64,000 nucleotides of DNA from CAWDZK01 sp963726615 (GTDB lineage: Bacteria > Actinomycetota > Actinomycetes > JACCUZ01). How positions within the stretch are numbered: position 1 is the first letter of the stretch; each line of letters opens with the position of its first letter. Under the pieces are notes generated by a model. It searched no databases, was not told the DNA's origin, and saw nothing but the letters and a program-made list of their open reading frames with translations. The stretch is taken from assembly GCA_963726615.1 (NCBI GenBank), contig CAVSCX010000003.1, forward strand, positions 1 through 64,000, written 5' to 3'. The translations under genes were made by a program, and so were the position numbers. Positions 41,881-50,113 of this stretch are shown piece by piece.

Positions 41881-42531
41881 CTGTCGGAGACCGGGTTGCG
41901 TGCGCTCTCGCCGGGCCCGGACCGGCACTCCCGCGGGGCGGGTTGCCAGCGCCAGCCCGGCACCCCATCCGGGGGCGCGACCCCCGGCCGGCGGACGGAT
42001 CGCCGTCATGTCCTGTCCTGCGGTCATGAGCAGCCACGCGACCAAGGAGTTCGAGTTCCACATCTCGCCGGTGCCCAGCTCGTCGCGGCCCCACGTCAGC
42101 GGCGGCACCCGCCGCAGGGCGTCCAGCAAGGCGAGCACCGTGGCGACGTCATCCGTCACGCGAGTCGGGCTGTCGACGGCTTCGGCGATGTCCGGGATGA
42201 CGCCGCCCCGCCAGCAGCGCACCTCGTACCGGAACCAACGGAAGCGACCGAGGGGTTTCGCAGCGACCGGCCCCTCACAGACGACACCGCGGTTCGGGGT
42301 CGCGACGTTCCAGACCGGTCCCATCTCGATCACGTACCGGTTGCCGCCGTGGACCATCTCGAGCGCCGAGTGGTAGAGGCTCGTGGCGGGCCGGCGCTCG
42401 TGCACGGCGGCCAGTGCCTCGTACACCCGGCCGTTCCAGCGGACCGAGTGCCCACCCGCGCCGAGCGGCAGCCAGTAGAGGTCGATGCCCGCGGTCGCTC
42501 TGCTGTCCCCGCCGCACTGATGGTCGCCCAC
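41596..42531 (-). CDS. Conserved hypothetical protein with an antisense-overlapping tail
   Basis: A GTG at 42531 opens a 311-codon frame. The first 190 or so residues look genuine: GIDLYWLPLGAGGHSVRWNG, LYHSALEMVHGGNRYVIEMG, GRFRWFRYEVRCWRGGVIPD, then TWGRDELGTGEMWNSNSLVA and IRPPAGGRAPGWGAG. Such proteins occur in many actinomycetes without known function. After about residue 200 the composition becomes Pro/Arg-rich, and the last 285 bases lie opposite the ABC1 kinase gene. A lost stop codon or a frameshift near 41930 is likely, so the true end is uncertain. Confidence 0.65.
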   Translation of the reverse strand: MGDHQCGGDSRATAGIDLYWLPLGAGGHSVRWNGRVYEALAAVHERRPATSLYHSALEMVHGGNRYVIEMGPVWNVATPNRGVVCEGPVAAKPLGRFRWFRYEVRCWRGGVIPDIAEAVDSPTRVTDDVATVLALLDALRRVPPLTWGRDELGTGEMWNSNSLVAWLLMTAGQDMTAIRPPAGGRAPGWGAGLALATRPAGVPVRARRERTQPGLRQSGLPAGRPPARLRRGEAGQPAPQLGPPGGLGPELAQHPDRAGCHPVDEQVVRREVQPQPGGVRRGAGVADADRLAAKPGPAEPEGVLARRVQDR

Positions 42532-42621
42532 GGATCCATCACACCCGAGCCGCCCATGGCGTGCCAGGTCCGAAGGTCCCGCCGGGGCAGCGGCCCCAAC
42601 CGGACGATCCGCCGAGCGAGG

Positions 42622-42819
42622 TCAGCCCCCGGTGTCCCACCACTCGCTGTCGAGCTTGGACTCCATCGAGCGCACGTGCTCGCGGCTGCACCGGTCGCAG
42701 TGGTGCACCGTGCGTCCCCGTTCGCGCGAGCTGCTCCACCCGAGCGGGAGCGCGTCGACAGTCGCGCCGCAGAGCGCGCAGCTCACCGCCGGGTCGCGTG
42801 TCGCGTCGTCGCCCGCCAC
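42622..42819 (-). CDS. Small zinc-ribbon protein
   Basis: A GTG at 42819 opens 65 codons. Two Cys pairs, CALC (residues 14-17) and CDRC (41-44), separated by GATVDALPLGWSSSRERGRT and followed by SREHVRSMESKLDSEWW, fit a short actinomycete zinc-ribbon family. Function unknown. It is 91 bases upstream of the hypothetical gene ending at 42531 and co-directional. Confidence 0.7.
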   Translation of the reverse strand: MAGDDATRDPAVSCALCGATVDALPLGWSSSRERGRTVHHCDRCSREHVRSMESKLDSEWWDTGG

Positions 42820-42893
42820 CTGGCCACCCTGCCCCAACGACAGCGCGCGGTCCAGCCGCCGACGGCACCGTGCCCCCGGCACGGTACGGGAGG

Positions 42894-43346
42894 TCAGGGG
42901 AGGGTCAGGCGCAGCGGCGGCTCGGCCAGCAGGTCCTCGTCGGCCGCACCGACCTCGAGACACGGCCCGGTGAGGGAGACCACGACCACCGGCTCCCGGG
43001 CGTAGCCGGTCACCTGGACCAGCACCCGCTCGCTGCTCCCCTGCAGGGTGGTCGCGGGCCCGGAGCCACCGGCCGTTTCGTGCAGGTGCACCCCGGCGCC
43101 GGCCAGGCTGCGGCCCGCGGCGGCCAGGAACCCCTCCGCCGACCCGTCCCGGGCGTCGATGCGGCCGGACACCCGGTATGCCACCTGCCCGCCGAGGTCG
43201 TCGCAGCCCGACCACCCGCCGCGCGGCGCCGTGCCGAACGTCCCCACGCTGGCGAGCCGGCCGAGCAGGTCGGCGGCGACGCCCAGCACGTGCGCTTGGG
43301 AGACTGCCGCGCCTCGCGCGACGTCACCGGGCTGTTGTCGGTTCAC
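42894..43346 (-). CDS. Hypothetical protein, third gene of DUF1023 operon
   Basis: The GTG at 43346 gives 150 residues, overlapping the end of the DUF1023 gene by 23 bases, so the two are coupled. No family is recognised. It has a glycine-rich centre (GTAPRGGWSGCDDLGG), a helical stretch, and a beta-rich C-terminus with VLVQVTGYAREPVVVVSLTG. No signal peptide. Confidence 0.65.
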   Translation of the reverse strand: MNRQQPGDVARGAAVSQAHVLGVAADLLGRLASVGTFGTAPRGGWSGCDDLGGQVAYRVSGRIDARDGSAEGFLAAAGRSLAGAGVHLHETAGGSGPATTLQGSSERVLVQVTGYAREPVVVVSLTGPCLEVGAADEDLLAEPPLRLTLP

Positions 43347-45069
43347 GGTCGGCCTCCGGGTCGCTGTTGATGCCGTCCGGGAGCAGCCACCACTCCTCAC
43401 GGTACGACGCCTGCGTCACGCCGCCGTAGTCACCGGTGACGACGTGCACGATGTTGGCCAACGACTCGGTGCCCTCGTTGAAGTACTTCGAGTGGTCGTC
43501 GGCATCCAGGCGCCACGAGTTGCGGGTCGGGTCCTCGGCCTGGAAACGGACCGCTCCGAACGACTCGTGCGTCGGGTCCTTGCCGAACCGGTCCAGATAG
43601 CTCACCGGGTCGCGGCTGCTCGCCCCGGCGAAGACATGCCCGCCCGGCACCCGCAGGTCTGCAGCGTGTTCGACGTCCGGCCCCGGGCTGCCGACCAGGA
43701 CGACGTCGTCGGTCCCGGTCCGGTGCGCGCGCAGCATCGCCCCCACGGTGGTGCTGCCGTAGCTGTGCCCGATGACGGTGAGGTGCGGCGGTACCGCCCG
43801 GGCCGCCTGCGCGCCGACGAGGTCCGCCGCGAGCAGCCTCGCGCCGTGCACCGCCGCGTCGTCGACGACCACGTTGCCCAGGTCCGGGGCGTCGTAGCCC
43901 ATCCAGGCCACGGTCGCGGTCGTCTCGTACGGCGAGAGCCGGCGCGCGTCCTGCCTGACCCGCAAGGCGCCGCTCGTGAGCGACGACATCGCACTCTCGA
44001 CCGTGGACCCGAGGCCGGGCACGAGGAACGCGACGTTGTCGGCGCCATCGAGGTCGCCCACGACCACCGCTGCCCGGCCCTCGTAGCCGAATGCGGTCGG
44101 GTCGAACACGAGCAGCTGGACCTCGAGCGGCTCGAGGCTGAACGGGTCCTCCTCGGACCTGACCCGGTCGAGCTGCTGCTGCACCAGCTCGCAGTTGCGC
44201 AGCCAGCGCTTCTCGTCGTCCGTGAGCGCGCCGCTCGCACGCAGCGTCGCCAGGTCACGTGCCAACCTCAGCTCGTTGGCCTGCGACCGCGCGGCCGAGG
44301 GCAGGCCGTCCAGTGCGCCGACCGCCCCGGGGAAGCGCGCGATCATCCGCTGCTGCTCGTCCGAGCTCAGCGCCCCCCACCAGGTGAGCACCGCCTCCGG
44401 GGGGCTGCCCGGCGCCGGTGGAGTGCACCCGACGCCGGCGCTCGCGCGCATCGACGCCAGCAGGGGAAGCAGTCCGGCGAGCAGCTCCTCGTCGTCCCCG
44501 ACCGGCCTGCCGGAGCGACCGCCGGGGAGGAGCGAGGCCGCTGCCCGTCGCACCCGGGTCCCGGTCAGCCCCGCGTGCTCGGCCACGTGCTCGAGGACAG
44601 CCCCGTGCCGGCGCCGCAGCACCGCGAGCCGCACCTCGTGGGCGTCCAGCGCCGCCCGGAGGGCCGTCCCGAACGCCGGCTCCGCGGGGTCACCACCCTG
44701 CCGGAGCGCGTCGACGCGGGCGCGCTGCGCGGCCACCAGGTCGTCGTGCTCCCGACGGAACGCGTCGACCTGGACGCGCGCGTCCCGGACCACCTCGGCG
44801 TGCTCGTCGAGGAAGCCGCCGGCCCGGCGCAACGGCACGGCCAGCGACCGGACCAGGCTGGTCGCGGCCCGCATCTCCGCGGAACAGGCGCGGGAGGCCG
44901 GCCCCTGCCACGACCCCTGCAGCATCCGGCGGTCGTGGGCGAGGTCGTCGCCGAAGCGGCCCGAGAGCTCGGCCACCCGGCCGCAGCGGGCGGCCGAGGA
45001 CCGCACGTCGTCGACAGTGTCAGGTGGGTACGGCAGGGCCGCCGCTGCGGCGGCGCTGCACCCCGTCAC
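43324..45069 (-). CDS. DUF1023 alpha/beta hydrolase with WXG100-like N-terminal region
   Basis: The GTG at 45069 overlaps the previous stop (GTGA) and gives 581 residues. The N-terminal 160 residues are helical, with W and small residues like WXG100/ESX substrates (RRMLQGSWQGPASRACSAEM). The C-terminal DUF1023 hydrolase has the nucleophile elbow LTVIGHSYGSTTVGAMLRAH, Asp in VGSPGPDVEHA and His in DADDHSKYF. Members are often encoded beside WXG100-like genes and may act at the cell surface; the substrate is unknown. Confidence 0.85.
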   Translation of the reverse strand: MTGCSAAAAAALPYPPDTVDDVRSSAARCGRVAELSGRFGDDLAHDRRMLQGSWQGPASRACSAEMRAATSLVRSLAVPLRRAGGFLDEHAEVVRDARVQVDAFRREHDDLVAAQRARVDALRQGGDPAEPAFGTALRAALDAHEVRLAVLRRRHGAVLEHVAEHAGLTGTRVRRAAASLLPGGRSGRPVGDDEELLAGLLPLLASMRASAGVGCTPPAPGSPPEAVLTWWGALSSDEQQRMIARFPGAVGALDGLPSAARSQANELRLARDLATLRASGALTDDEKRWLRNCELVQQQLDRVRSEEDPFSLEPLEVQLLVFDPTAFGYEGRAAVVVGDLDGADNVAFLVPGLGSTVESAMSSLTSGALRVRQDARRLSPYETTATVAWMGYDAPDLGNVVVDDAAVHGARLLAADLVGAQAARAVPPHLTVIGHSYGSTTVGAMLRAHRTGTDDVVLVGSPGPDVEHAADLRVPGGHVFAGASSRDPVSYLDRFGKDPTHESFGAVRFQAEDPTRNSWRLDADDHSKYFNEGTESLANIVHVVTGDYGGVTQASYREEWWLLPDGINSDPEADREPTTAR

Positions 45070-45347
45070 GGCCCGGCCATCTCGTCGCGGACCAGCGCCT
45101 CGACCCGGTCGTAGAGGACCGTCCCGGCCCGCACCCTCGTGGCCAGCAGCTCGAGGTCCCTGGCCACCAGCTCCAGGACGTCCGCGGTGACGTCCGCGAG
45201 GTCTGCCACCCCGGCGCGGAGCAAGGGGTCGCGCAGGCCGGCCGGCAGCCGTGCGCACCCCGCTCGCTGTCCCCGCACCAGCGAGCCGCGGGTGACGAGG
45301 TGCGCCGAGGCGAGCAGGGCCCGGCCGGTGTCGACCTCGACCCGCAC
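45066..45347 (-). CDS. Small helical protein, first gene of DUF1023 operon (WXG100-like)
   Basis: The product has 93 residues: MRVEVDTGRALLASAHLVTR at the start, two long amphipathic helices around a short turn (ADLADVTADVLELVARDLEL), no cysteine and no membrane segment. Size and place before a DUF1023 gene suggest a WXG100/EspC-like partner, though the WxG motif itself is absent. GTGA overlap with the next gene. Confidence 0.65.
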   Translation of the reverse strand: MRVEVDTGRALLASAHLVTRGSLVRGQRAGCARLPAGLRDPLLRAGVADLADVTADVLELVARDLELLATRVRAGTVLYDRVEALVRDEMAGP

Positions 45348-45495
45348 GGCCCCACCCCCGGCCCTCGACGAGCGGCGCCCGGACCCCGCCGGCCCGGGCT
45401 GGGCCCAGCGTAGGAAGATCGCCCAACCCGGCCGCCGAGTTCTCCACAGGTGTCCGGTCGCGGCCGACCCCGCGACAGGGCTCGTCGACTGCGGT

Positions 45496-46407
45496 TCAGC
45501 CGGGCAGCGGGGCGCCCGCCTCGAGCAACGGCGCGAACAGGTCGCCGAGCTCGTCGACCCGTTCGAGGACCTGCTCGGCCCGGAACCGGACGTCCTCCGG
45601 CCGGCGGCAGGCCCCGACCTCGTCCCAGGTGAGCGGGGCGGACACCCACGGCTCGGGCCGGGCCCGCAGGGCGTAGGGCGCCACGGTGGTCTTGGCCGCG
45701 TTGTTCTGGCTCCAGTCGACGAACACCTTGCCGCGGCGCAGGTCCTTGCGCATCTGCGAGACCACCAGCCGGGGGTGGGACTTCTCCAGCCGCCGCGCGA
45801 GGTCGCGGGCGTAGTCCGAGGTACGGCGGTCGCTCGCCGGCTCGATCGAGGCGTAGACCTGGATCCCCTTGGAGCCGGACGACTTCACCACCGGCTCGAG
45901 CCCGTCGGCACGCACCAGGTCGCGCAGCAGCATCGCCACTTCGGCACACTCGACCGCTGTCGCCGGCTCGCCGGGGTCGAGGTCGAGCACCAGCCGGTCC
46001 GGGTCATGGACCGCGCCGCGCGGGCCGACGCCCCACTGCGGCACGTGCAGCTCGAGTGCCGCCAGGTTGGCCGCCCACACCAGGGTGGGCAGGTCGCCGA
46101 CGACCACGTAGTCCAACGTCTCGCGGTCGGTCTTGGTGGTCCCGGGCGCAGGCAGGGTGACTGTGCGCACCCACTCCGGCGTGCCCTGGGGGGCGTTCTT
46201 CGCGAAGAAACCCTTGCGGCCGGTGCCGTCGGGGAACCGTTGGAAGGACATCGGCCGGTCCGCGACGTACGGCAGCAGGACGGGCGCGATGCGGGCGTAG
46301 TAGTCGACGACCTCGCCCTTGGTGAACCCGTCCGGGTACAGCACCTTGTCGAGGTTGGACAGCGACAGACGGCGGCCGTCGACCTCGACGGTGGAGCGTT
46401 CGGGCAC
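45496..46407 (-). CDS. ligD: Stand-alone LigD-type polymerase/primase domain protein (NHEJ)
   Basis: The GTG at 46407 gives 303 residues. It matches the archaeo-eukaryotic primase-like polymerase domain of bacterial LigD: LSNLDKVLYPDGFTKGEVVD, MSFQRFPDGTGRKGFFAKNA, metal-binding RLVLDLDPGE, VKSSGSKGIQVY, then FVDWSQNNAAKTTVAPYALR. The domain adds ribonucleotides and fills gaps at broken DNA ends. No ligase, phosphoesterase or Ku gene is in the window, so the partner proteins lie elsewhere. Confidence 0.92.
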   Translation of the reverse strand: MPERSTVEVDGRRLSLSNLDKVLYPDGFTKGEVVDYYARIAPVLLPYVADRPMSFQRFPDGTGRKGFFAKNAPQGTPEWVRTVTLPAPGTTKTDRETLDYVVVGDLPTLVWAANLAALELHVPQWGVGPRGAVHDPDRLVLDLDPGEPATAVECAEVAMLLRDLVRADGLEPVVKSSGSKGIQVYASIEPASDRRTSDYARDLARRLEKSHPRLVVSQMRKDLRRGKVFVDWSQNNAAKTTVAPYALRARPEPWVSAPLTWDEVGACRRPEDVRFRAEQVLERVDELGDLFAPLLEAGAPLPG

Positions 46408-46443
46408 CGGGCCATCCTCCCGGGTGCCGCGGAGGAACCGAAA

Positions 46444-46475
46444 GGGCCCCGACCGCGGTGCAGCGGTCGGGGCCC
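46444..46475 (-). terminator. Terminator of the whiB7 transcript
   Basis: A perfect 13-bp stem, GGGCCCCGACCGC (46444-46456) with GCGGTCGGGGCCC (46463-46475), and a 6-base loop. Leftward it is followed by TTTCGG. It lies 74 bases after the stop of the small gene behind whiB7. Confidence 0.75.
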
Positions 46476-46548
46476 TCGGTGTCACCCCTGAGGTGGGGCG
46501 GTGCCTCCGTGGCCGTCGGGCGTCTCGGTGAGCCCGGTAGCCGTCGGC

Positions 46549-46824
46549 TCAGCCGATGACGGCGGAGGCGAGGAGACGGCGGGCGCGCATCGCGGCCTGC
46601 TCGGCCCGTCGCTGCGCCCGGTGGGCGGCGACGAGACGGTAGGCCCGCTCACGGCGGACGGCCTCCTCGAGACGCTGTGCCGCATGGGCACGCGCCAGGT
46701 CCTCATGCATGAGTTGCATCTCGGTGCTCCTGTTCAGGACAACGGTCTGGTGGACGGTGCGGGTCGGCTGCGTGAGCCCGACCTCCGGGGCGATCAGGCT
46801 CCGGAGGGTCTGACGGGCGCTCAC
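46549..46824 (-). CDS. Small basic helical protein downstream of whiB7
   Basis: A GTG at 46824 overlaps the whiB7 stop (GTGA) and gives 91 residues. The C-terminal two thirds is one long Ala/Arg-rich helix (EDLARAHAAQRLEEAVRRER, AAHRAQRRAEQAAMRARRLL). No family is recognised. The overlap means it is made with WhiB7 and therefore probably induced by the same stress. Confidence 0.7.
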   Translation of the reverse strand: MSARQTLRSLIAPEVGLTQPTRTVHQTVVLNRSTEMQLMHEDLARAHAAQRLEEAVRRERAYRLVAAHRAQRRAEQAAMRARRLLASAVIG

Positions 46825-47165
46825 GCCGCGACCTCGGACTTGCGGGGACGGCCGCGCGGCCTCTTGCGTGGGACCACGACGCCCTGGACGAACCACTCGC
46901 CACCCCAGACGCCCCACGGCTCCCGGCGCTCGAGGGCACCGGACAGGCAGTCGAGGCGGACAGGGCAGTCGAGGCAGAGCGTCTTGGCGAGCTCCACGTC
47001 TGCGGGCGAGTCGGCGAAGAACAGCTCCGGGTCGTTGACCCGGCAGGGCAGCTGCTCGTCGACCACCCGCTGGGTGAGGTCGGCGAGGGCCGACAGTTCG
47101 GTCAGAGCCGTCAGGTCGTCGACGGAGCTCTCACGCGCGTCGGTCTCGAGTGCGGCGAGCTGCAT
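46821..47165 (-). CDS. whiB7: WhiB7-type transcriptional regulator (Fe-S, AT-hook)
   Basis: The start is taken as the ATG at 47165 because ACGGAGGTGACACCC precedes it; an in-frame ATG at 47243 has no comparable site. The 114-residue product has the four Fe-S cysteines (41, 64, 67, 73 in PCRVNDPELFF and CLDCPVRLDC), the WhiB turn GVWGGEWF and a C-terminal AT-hook RGRPRK. WhiB7 binds the vegetative sigma factor and activates intrinsic antibiotic-resistance genes and its own promoter. A long leader with promoter, upstream frame and terminator precedes it. In M. tuberculosis it likewise sits beside the ABC1 kinase and uvrD2. Confidence 0.94.
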   Translation of the reverse strand: MQLAALETDARESSVDDLTALTELSALADLTQRVVDEQLPCRVNDPELFFADSPADVELAKTLCLDCPVRLDCLSGALERREPWGVWGGEWFVQGVVVPRKRPRGRPRKSEVAA

Positions 47166-47300
47166 GGGTGTCACCTCCGTAGAAGTCGTGGCTGTCAGCG
47201 GTCGGCGGACTGCCGTCGTGTCGATGTCGGTCTGGAGAGCCATGGATGGGTCTCTCGTTTCCAGGGCCCCGGTGGGGGCCGGTCGGACGGTCGGACATAC

Positions 47301-47340
47301 AAAAAGGCCGCGGATCCCGGGTGTCGGGTTCCGCGGCCTT
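47301..47340 (-). terminator. Intrinsic terminator (attenuator) in the whiB7 leader
   Basis: Leftward, AAGGCCGCGGA (47340-47330) pairs with TCCGCGGCCTT (47314-47304), with a further CCC/GGG pairing in the loop, and is followed by a T-run. It stands between the upstream frame (stop at 47366) and the whiB7 start, as expected for transcription attenuation. Confidence 0.8.
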
Positions 47341-47365
47341 GGAGGTGCCGGCGAGGAGGGAGGTC

Positions 47366-47623
47366 CTATACCGGTGGGCTCCAGGAGCGGATCCCCGCGT
47401 CACCGACGACGTCGGTGGCGCTGATCGGGAGCAGAGCAGTGGCCGTGCCAGCGGCCTGGGCGGCAGCGGTGCGGGCGTCGGTCCGGTCGCGCATGGCGAT
47501 GGGCAGACCTGTCCCCTGGGCCGTCGCGACGGTGGGCGCGAGAACACGCACACCACCCTCGTGGCCGAAGGCACCGGAGAACGCGGACGGCGAGCACACG
47601 TACGGCGTCTTGATGATCTCCAC
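47366..47623 (-). CDS. Upstream open reading frame in the whiB7 leader
   Basis: A GTG at 47623 follows GGAGGTGGGC and opens 85 codons to a TAG at 47366-47368, 25 bases before the terminator. The product begins VEIIKTPYVCSPSAFSGAFG and is otherwise Ala/Thr-rich. In other actinomycetes whiB7 leaders carry an upstream frame whose translation decides between terminator and read-through. Here the frame is unusually long, and its exact start is uncertain (another GTG lies at 47638). Confidence 0.55.
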   Translation of the reverse strand: MEIIKTPYVCSPSAFSGAFGHEGGVRVLAPTVATAQGTGLPIAMRDRTDARTAAAQAAGTATALLPISATDVVGDAGIRSWSPPV

Positions 47624-47699
47624 GATGCCCACCTCCACTTCTGGTCCGGGCCCCTCCGGGCGGCGTCTCGGCATGACGCTGCGTCACCCGAGTAGTGGA

Positions 47700-47738
47700 A
47701 GGTTAGAGCCGGCTCCCGTCAGGTGCAATCATTTTTTT
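47700..47738 (-). promoter_or_regulatory. WhiB7-type autoregulated promoter
   Basis: Leftward: an A/T block (complement of ATTTTTTT, 47738-47731), two bases, -35 TTGCAC (47728-47723), a 17-base spacer and -10 TAACCT (47705-47700). An AT-rich block just upstream of the -35 is the element WhiB7 contacts through its AT-hook. Transcription would start near 47693, giving a leader of over 500 bases. Confidence 0.75.
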
Positions 47739-47783
47739 GACTCCTGACGCAATTTCTTGCCGAGTCGTGACCAGCGGCCGCGC

Positions 47784-49931
47784 TCAGAGGTCCAGCGCGC
47801 CCTGGTCGTCGCCGTCGGGACCGTCGGTGTCCGGGTCGTCGTCGGCGGCCGCCGCCCCGTCTCCGACCGGGTGCTCCCCCGCGCAGAGGGCCAGCACGTC
47901 GGCGCCGTACTTCTCCAGCTTGGACCTGCCGATCCCGGACACGGCGAGCAGCTCGCTCGCAGAGGCCGGTCGCTGCTCCGCCAGAGCGGTGAGGGTCGCG
48001 TCGGTGAACACGACGTACGCCGGCACGCCGGCTGTCCTGGCCTGCTCGGCCCGCCAGGTGCGCAGCCGCTCGAACAGCTCCTCGTCGTAGGAGGAGGGGC
48101 AGTCGACGCAGCGGCCGAGCTTGCGCGCCAGCGCGTCGGTGAGGCCCTTGCCGCAGACCCGGCACGCGGCCGGGCCCTTGCGCCCCCGCCCGCCGCGCGC
48201 TGCCGGCGGCTGGGCAGAGCTGCGGACCATGCCGTCGAGGAAGCGCGACGGCCGGCGCCCGGCCCGTCCACCCGGTGACCTGGACAGTGCCCAGGTGACG
48301 GAGAGGTCGCGGCGGGCCCGGGTGATGGCGACGTAGAGGAGCCGGCGCTCCTCCTCGACCTGCTCCGGGGTCTCGGCGTAGGTGATCGGAAGCATCCCCT
48401 CGCTGACGCCGACGACGAAGACGGCGTCCCACTCCAGACCCTTCGCGGCGTGCAGCGACGCCAAGGTCACCCCGTCGACGGTCGGCGCGTGCTGAGCCTC
48501 GGCGCGCTCGTCCAGCTCGGCGACGAAGTCGCGCAGCGTGGCGTCCGGCTGGGCCGCCCCGAGGTCGTCTGCCAGCCGGGCCAGCGCGGCCAGCGACTCC
48601 CAGCGCTCGCGCACCGCTCCCCCGCCGTCGGGCGGGGTGGCCGACCAGCCGCCTCCGGACAGCACCGCCCGGACCGTCGCAGGCAGGTCGTCGGAGTCCG
48701 TGGAGCGGGCCGCACCCCGAAGCAGCAGCCGTGCCTCCCGCACCTCGGCGCGCTCGAAGAAGCGCTCGCCGCCGCGCAGGACGTAGGGGATGCCGGCGTC
48801 GGCGAGGGCCTGCTCGTAGGTCTCGCTCTGGCCGTTGGTGCGGAACAGGACGGCCGTCTCGCCGGCCGGCGTGCCCGCTCTGATGAGCTCGCCGATCCGG
48901 CCCGCGACGTGCCGGGCCTCGGCCGGCTCGTCCGGCAGCTCGCGCAGGTCCGGCTCCGGTCCGGGCGGCCGCTGCGCGACGAGCTCGAGCGCGGTCCGGC
49001 GCCCGGCCGGGCTGCCCGTCACGACCCTGTTGGCCAGGGCGACCACCTGGGGGGTGGACCGGTAGTCGCGAACCAGCCGGACCTCCTGCGCGCCGGGGTG
49101 CCGGCGCCGGAACCCGAGCAGGAAGTCCGGCGACGCCCCGGCGAAGGTGTAGATGGTCTGGTTCGGGTCGCCGACGACACACACCTCCTCGCTGTCGCCG
49201 AGCCACTGGTCCAGCAGCGCCTGCTGCAGCGGGCTGACGTCCTGGTACTCGTCGACCACCAGGTGCTGGTACTGCGAGCGCACCGCGTCAGCGACCTGCC
49301 GGTGCTCGGCGATCAGGCCGACGGTGTACAGCAGGACGTCCTCGAAGTCGATGACGTGCCGCTCGCGCTTGACCGCCTCGTACGCCGTCAGCAACCGGAC
49401 CACGGTGGCCGCGTCCAGCCCGGCCGGGGCGCTGCGGCCGGTCTTGCTCGCCGCCGCCGGGTAGTCGTCGCGGTCGGTCATGGTGACCTTGACCCACTCG
49501 ACCTCGGCGCTGAGGTCGCGCACGGTGGCCCGGTCGGTCGGCAGCCGCAGCCGCCCGGCCGCCTCGGCGACAAGCCGCGCCTTGTGCGCCACCAGCTCCG
49601 GGAGCTCGCCACCGACGTGGCGCGGCCAGAAGTAGCGCAGCTGCCGAAGGGCCGCCGCGTGGAAGGTGCGGGCCTGCACGCCGGCCGCACCGAGGTCGCG
49701 CAGCCGGGTGCGCATCTCGCCCGCCGCGCGGGCGGTGAAGGTGACGGCGAGCACCCGCTGCGGCACGTAGACGCCGGCGGCCACGCCGTGGGCGATCCGG
49801 CTGGTGATCGCCCGGGTCTTCCCGGTGCCGGCGCCGGCGAGGACGCACAGGGGACCGTGCAGGGTGGTCGCGACCTCCCGCTGCTCCGGGTCGAGAGCGG
49901 CCAGCAGCTCGTCGGCGGTCGGGGCAGGCAC
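47784..49931 (-). CDS. uvrD2: ATP-dependent DNA helicase UvrD2
   Basis: The product has 715 residues, GTG start. SF1A helicase motifs: VLAGAGTGKTRAITSRIAHG (Walker A), VVDEYQDVSPLQQALLDQWL, VVGDPNQTIYTFAGASPDFL, then VTLASLHAAKGLEWDAVFVV and LLYVAITRARRDL. After the motor come a tetracysteine module (CRVCGKGLTDALARKLGRCV, with DC next) and an HRDC domain (about 630-700, LLAVSGIGRSKLEKYG), the layout of mycobacterial UvrD2. It unwinds DNA 3' to 5'. Located upstream of whiB7 and divergent from mrx1, as in mycobacteria. Confidence 0.96.
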   Translation of the reverse strand: MPAPTADELLAALDPEQREVATTLHGPLCVLAGAGTGKTRAITSRIAHGVAAGVYVPQRVLAVTFTARAAGEMRTRLRDLGAAGVQARTFHAAALRQLRYFWPRHVGGELPELVAHKARLVAEAAGRLRLPTDRATVRDLSAEVEWVKVTMTDRDDYPAAASKTGRSAPAGLDAATVVRLLTAYEAVKRERHVIDFEDVLLYTVGLIAEHRQVADAVRSQYQHLVVDEYQDVSPLQQALLDQWLGDSEEVCVVGDPNQTIYTFAGASPDFLLGFRRRHPGAQEVRLVRDYRSTPQVVALANRVVTGSPAGRRTALELVAQRPPGPEPDLRELPDEPAEARHVAGRIGELIRAGTPAGETAVLFRTNGQSETYEQALADAGIPYVLRGGERFFERAEVREARLLLRGAARSTDSDDLPATVRAVLSGGGWSATPPDGGGAVRERWESLAALARLADDLGAAQPDATLRDFVAELDERAEAQHAPTVDGVTLASLHAAKGLEWDAVFVVGVSEGMLPITYAETPEQVEEERRLLYVAITRARRDLSVTWALSRSPGGRAGRRPSRFLDGMVRSSAQPPAARGGRGRKGPAACRVCGKGLTDALARKLGRCVDCPSSYDEELFERLRTWRAEQARTAGVPAYVVFTDATLTALAEQRPASASELLAVSGIGRSKLEKYGADVLALCAGEHPVGDGAAAADDDPDTDGPDGDDQGALDL

Positions 49932-50113
49932 GACACCATCCTCGCAGCGGCCCGGGACGCCGCCGAGCCGCGGTACGGAGTCGTGGGGCAGCGCCTGTGG
50001 GCAGGCTCACACGCCCGCGTCGGGAAGGCATCTGGCTGCCGGGAGCGTTCTTCCTACGGGAATGGGCAGAATGCCCGTGCTCGTCCCGTCCCGTCGTCGA
50101 GAGGTCCCTCCCC

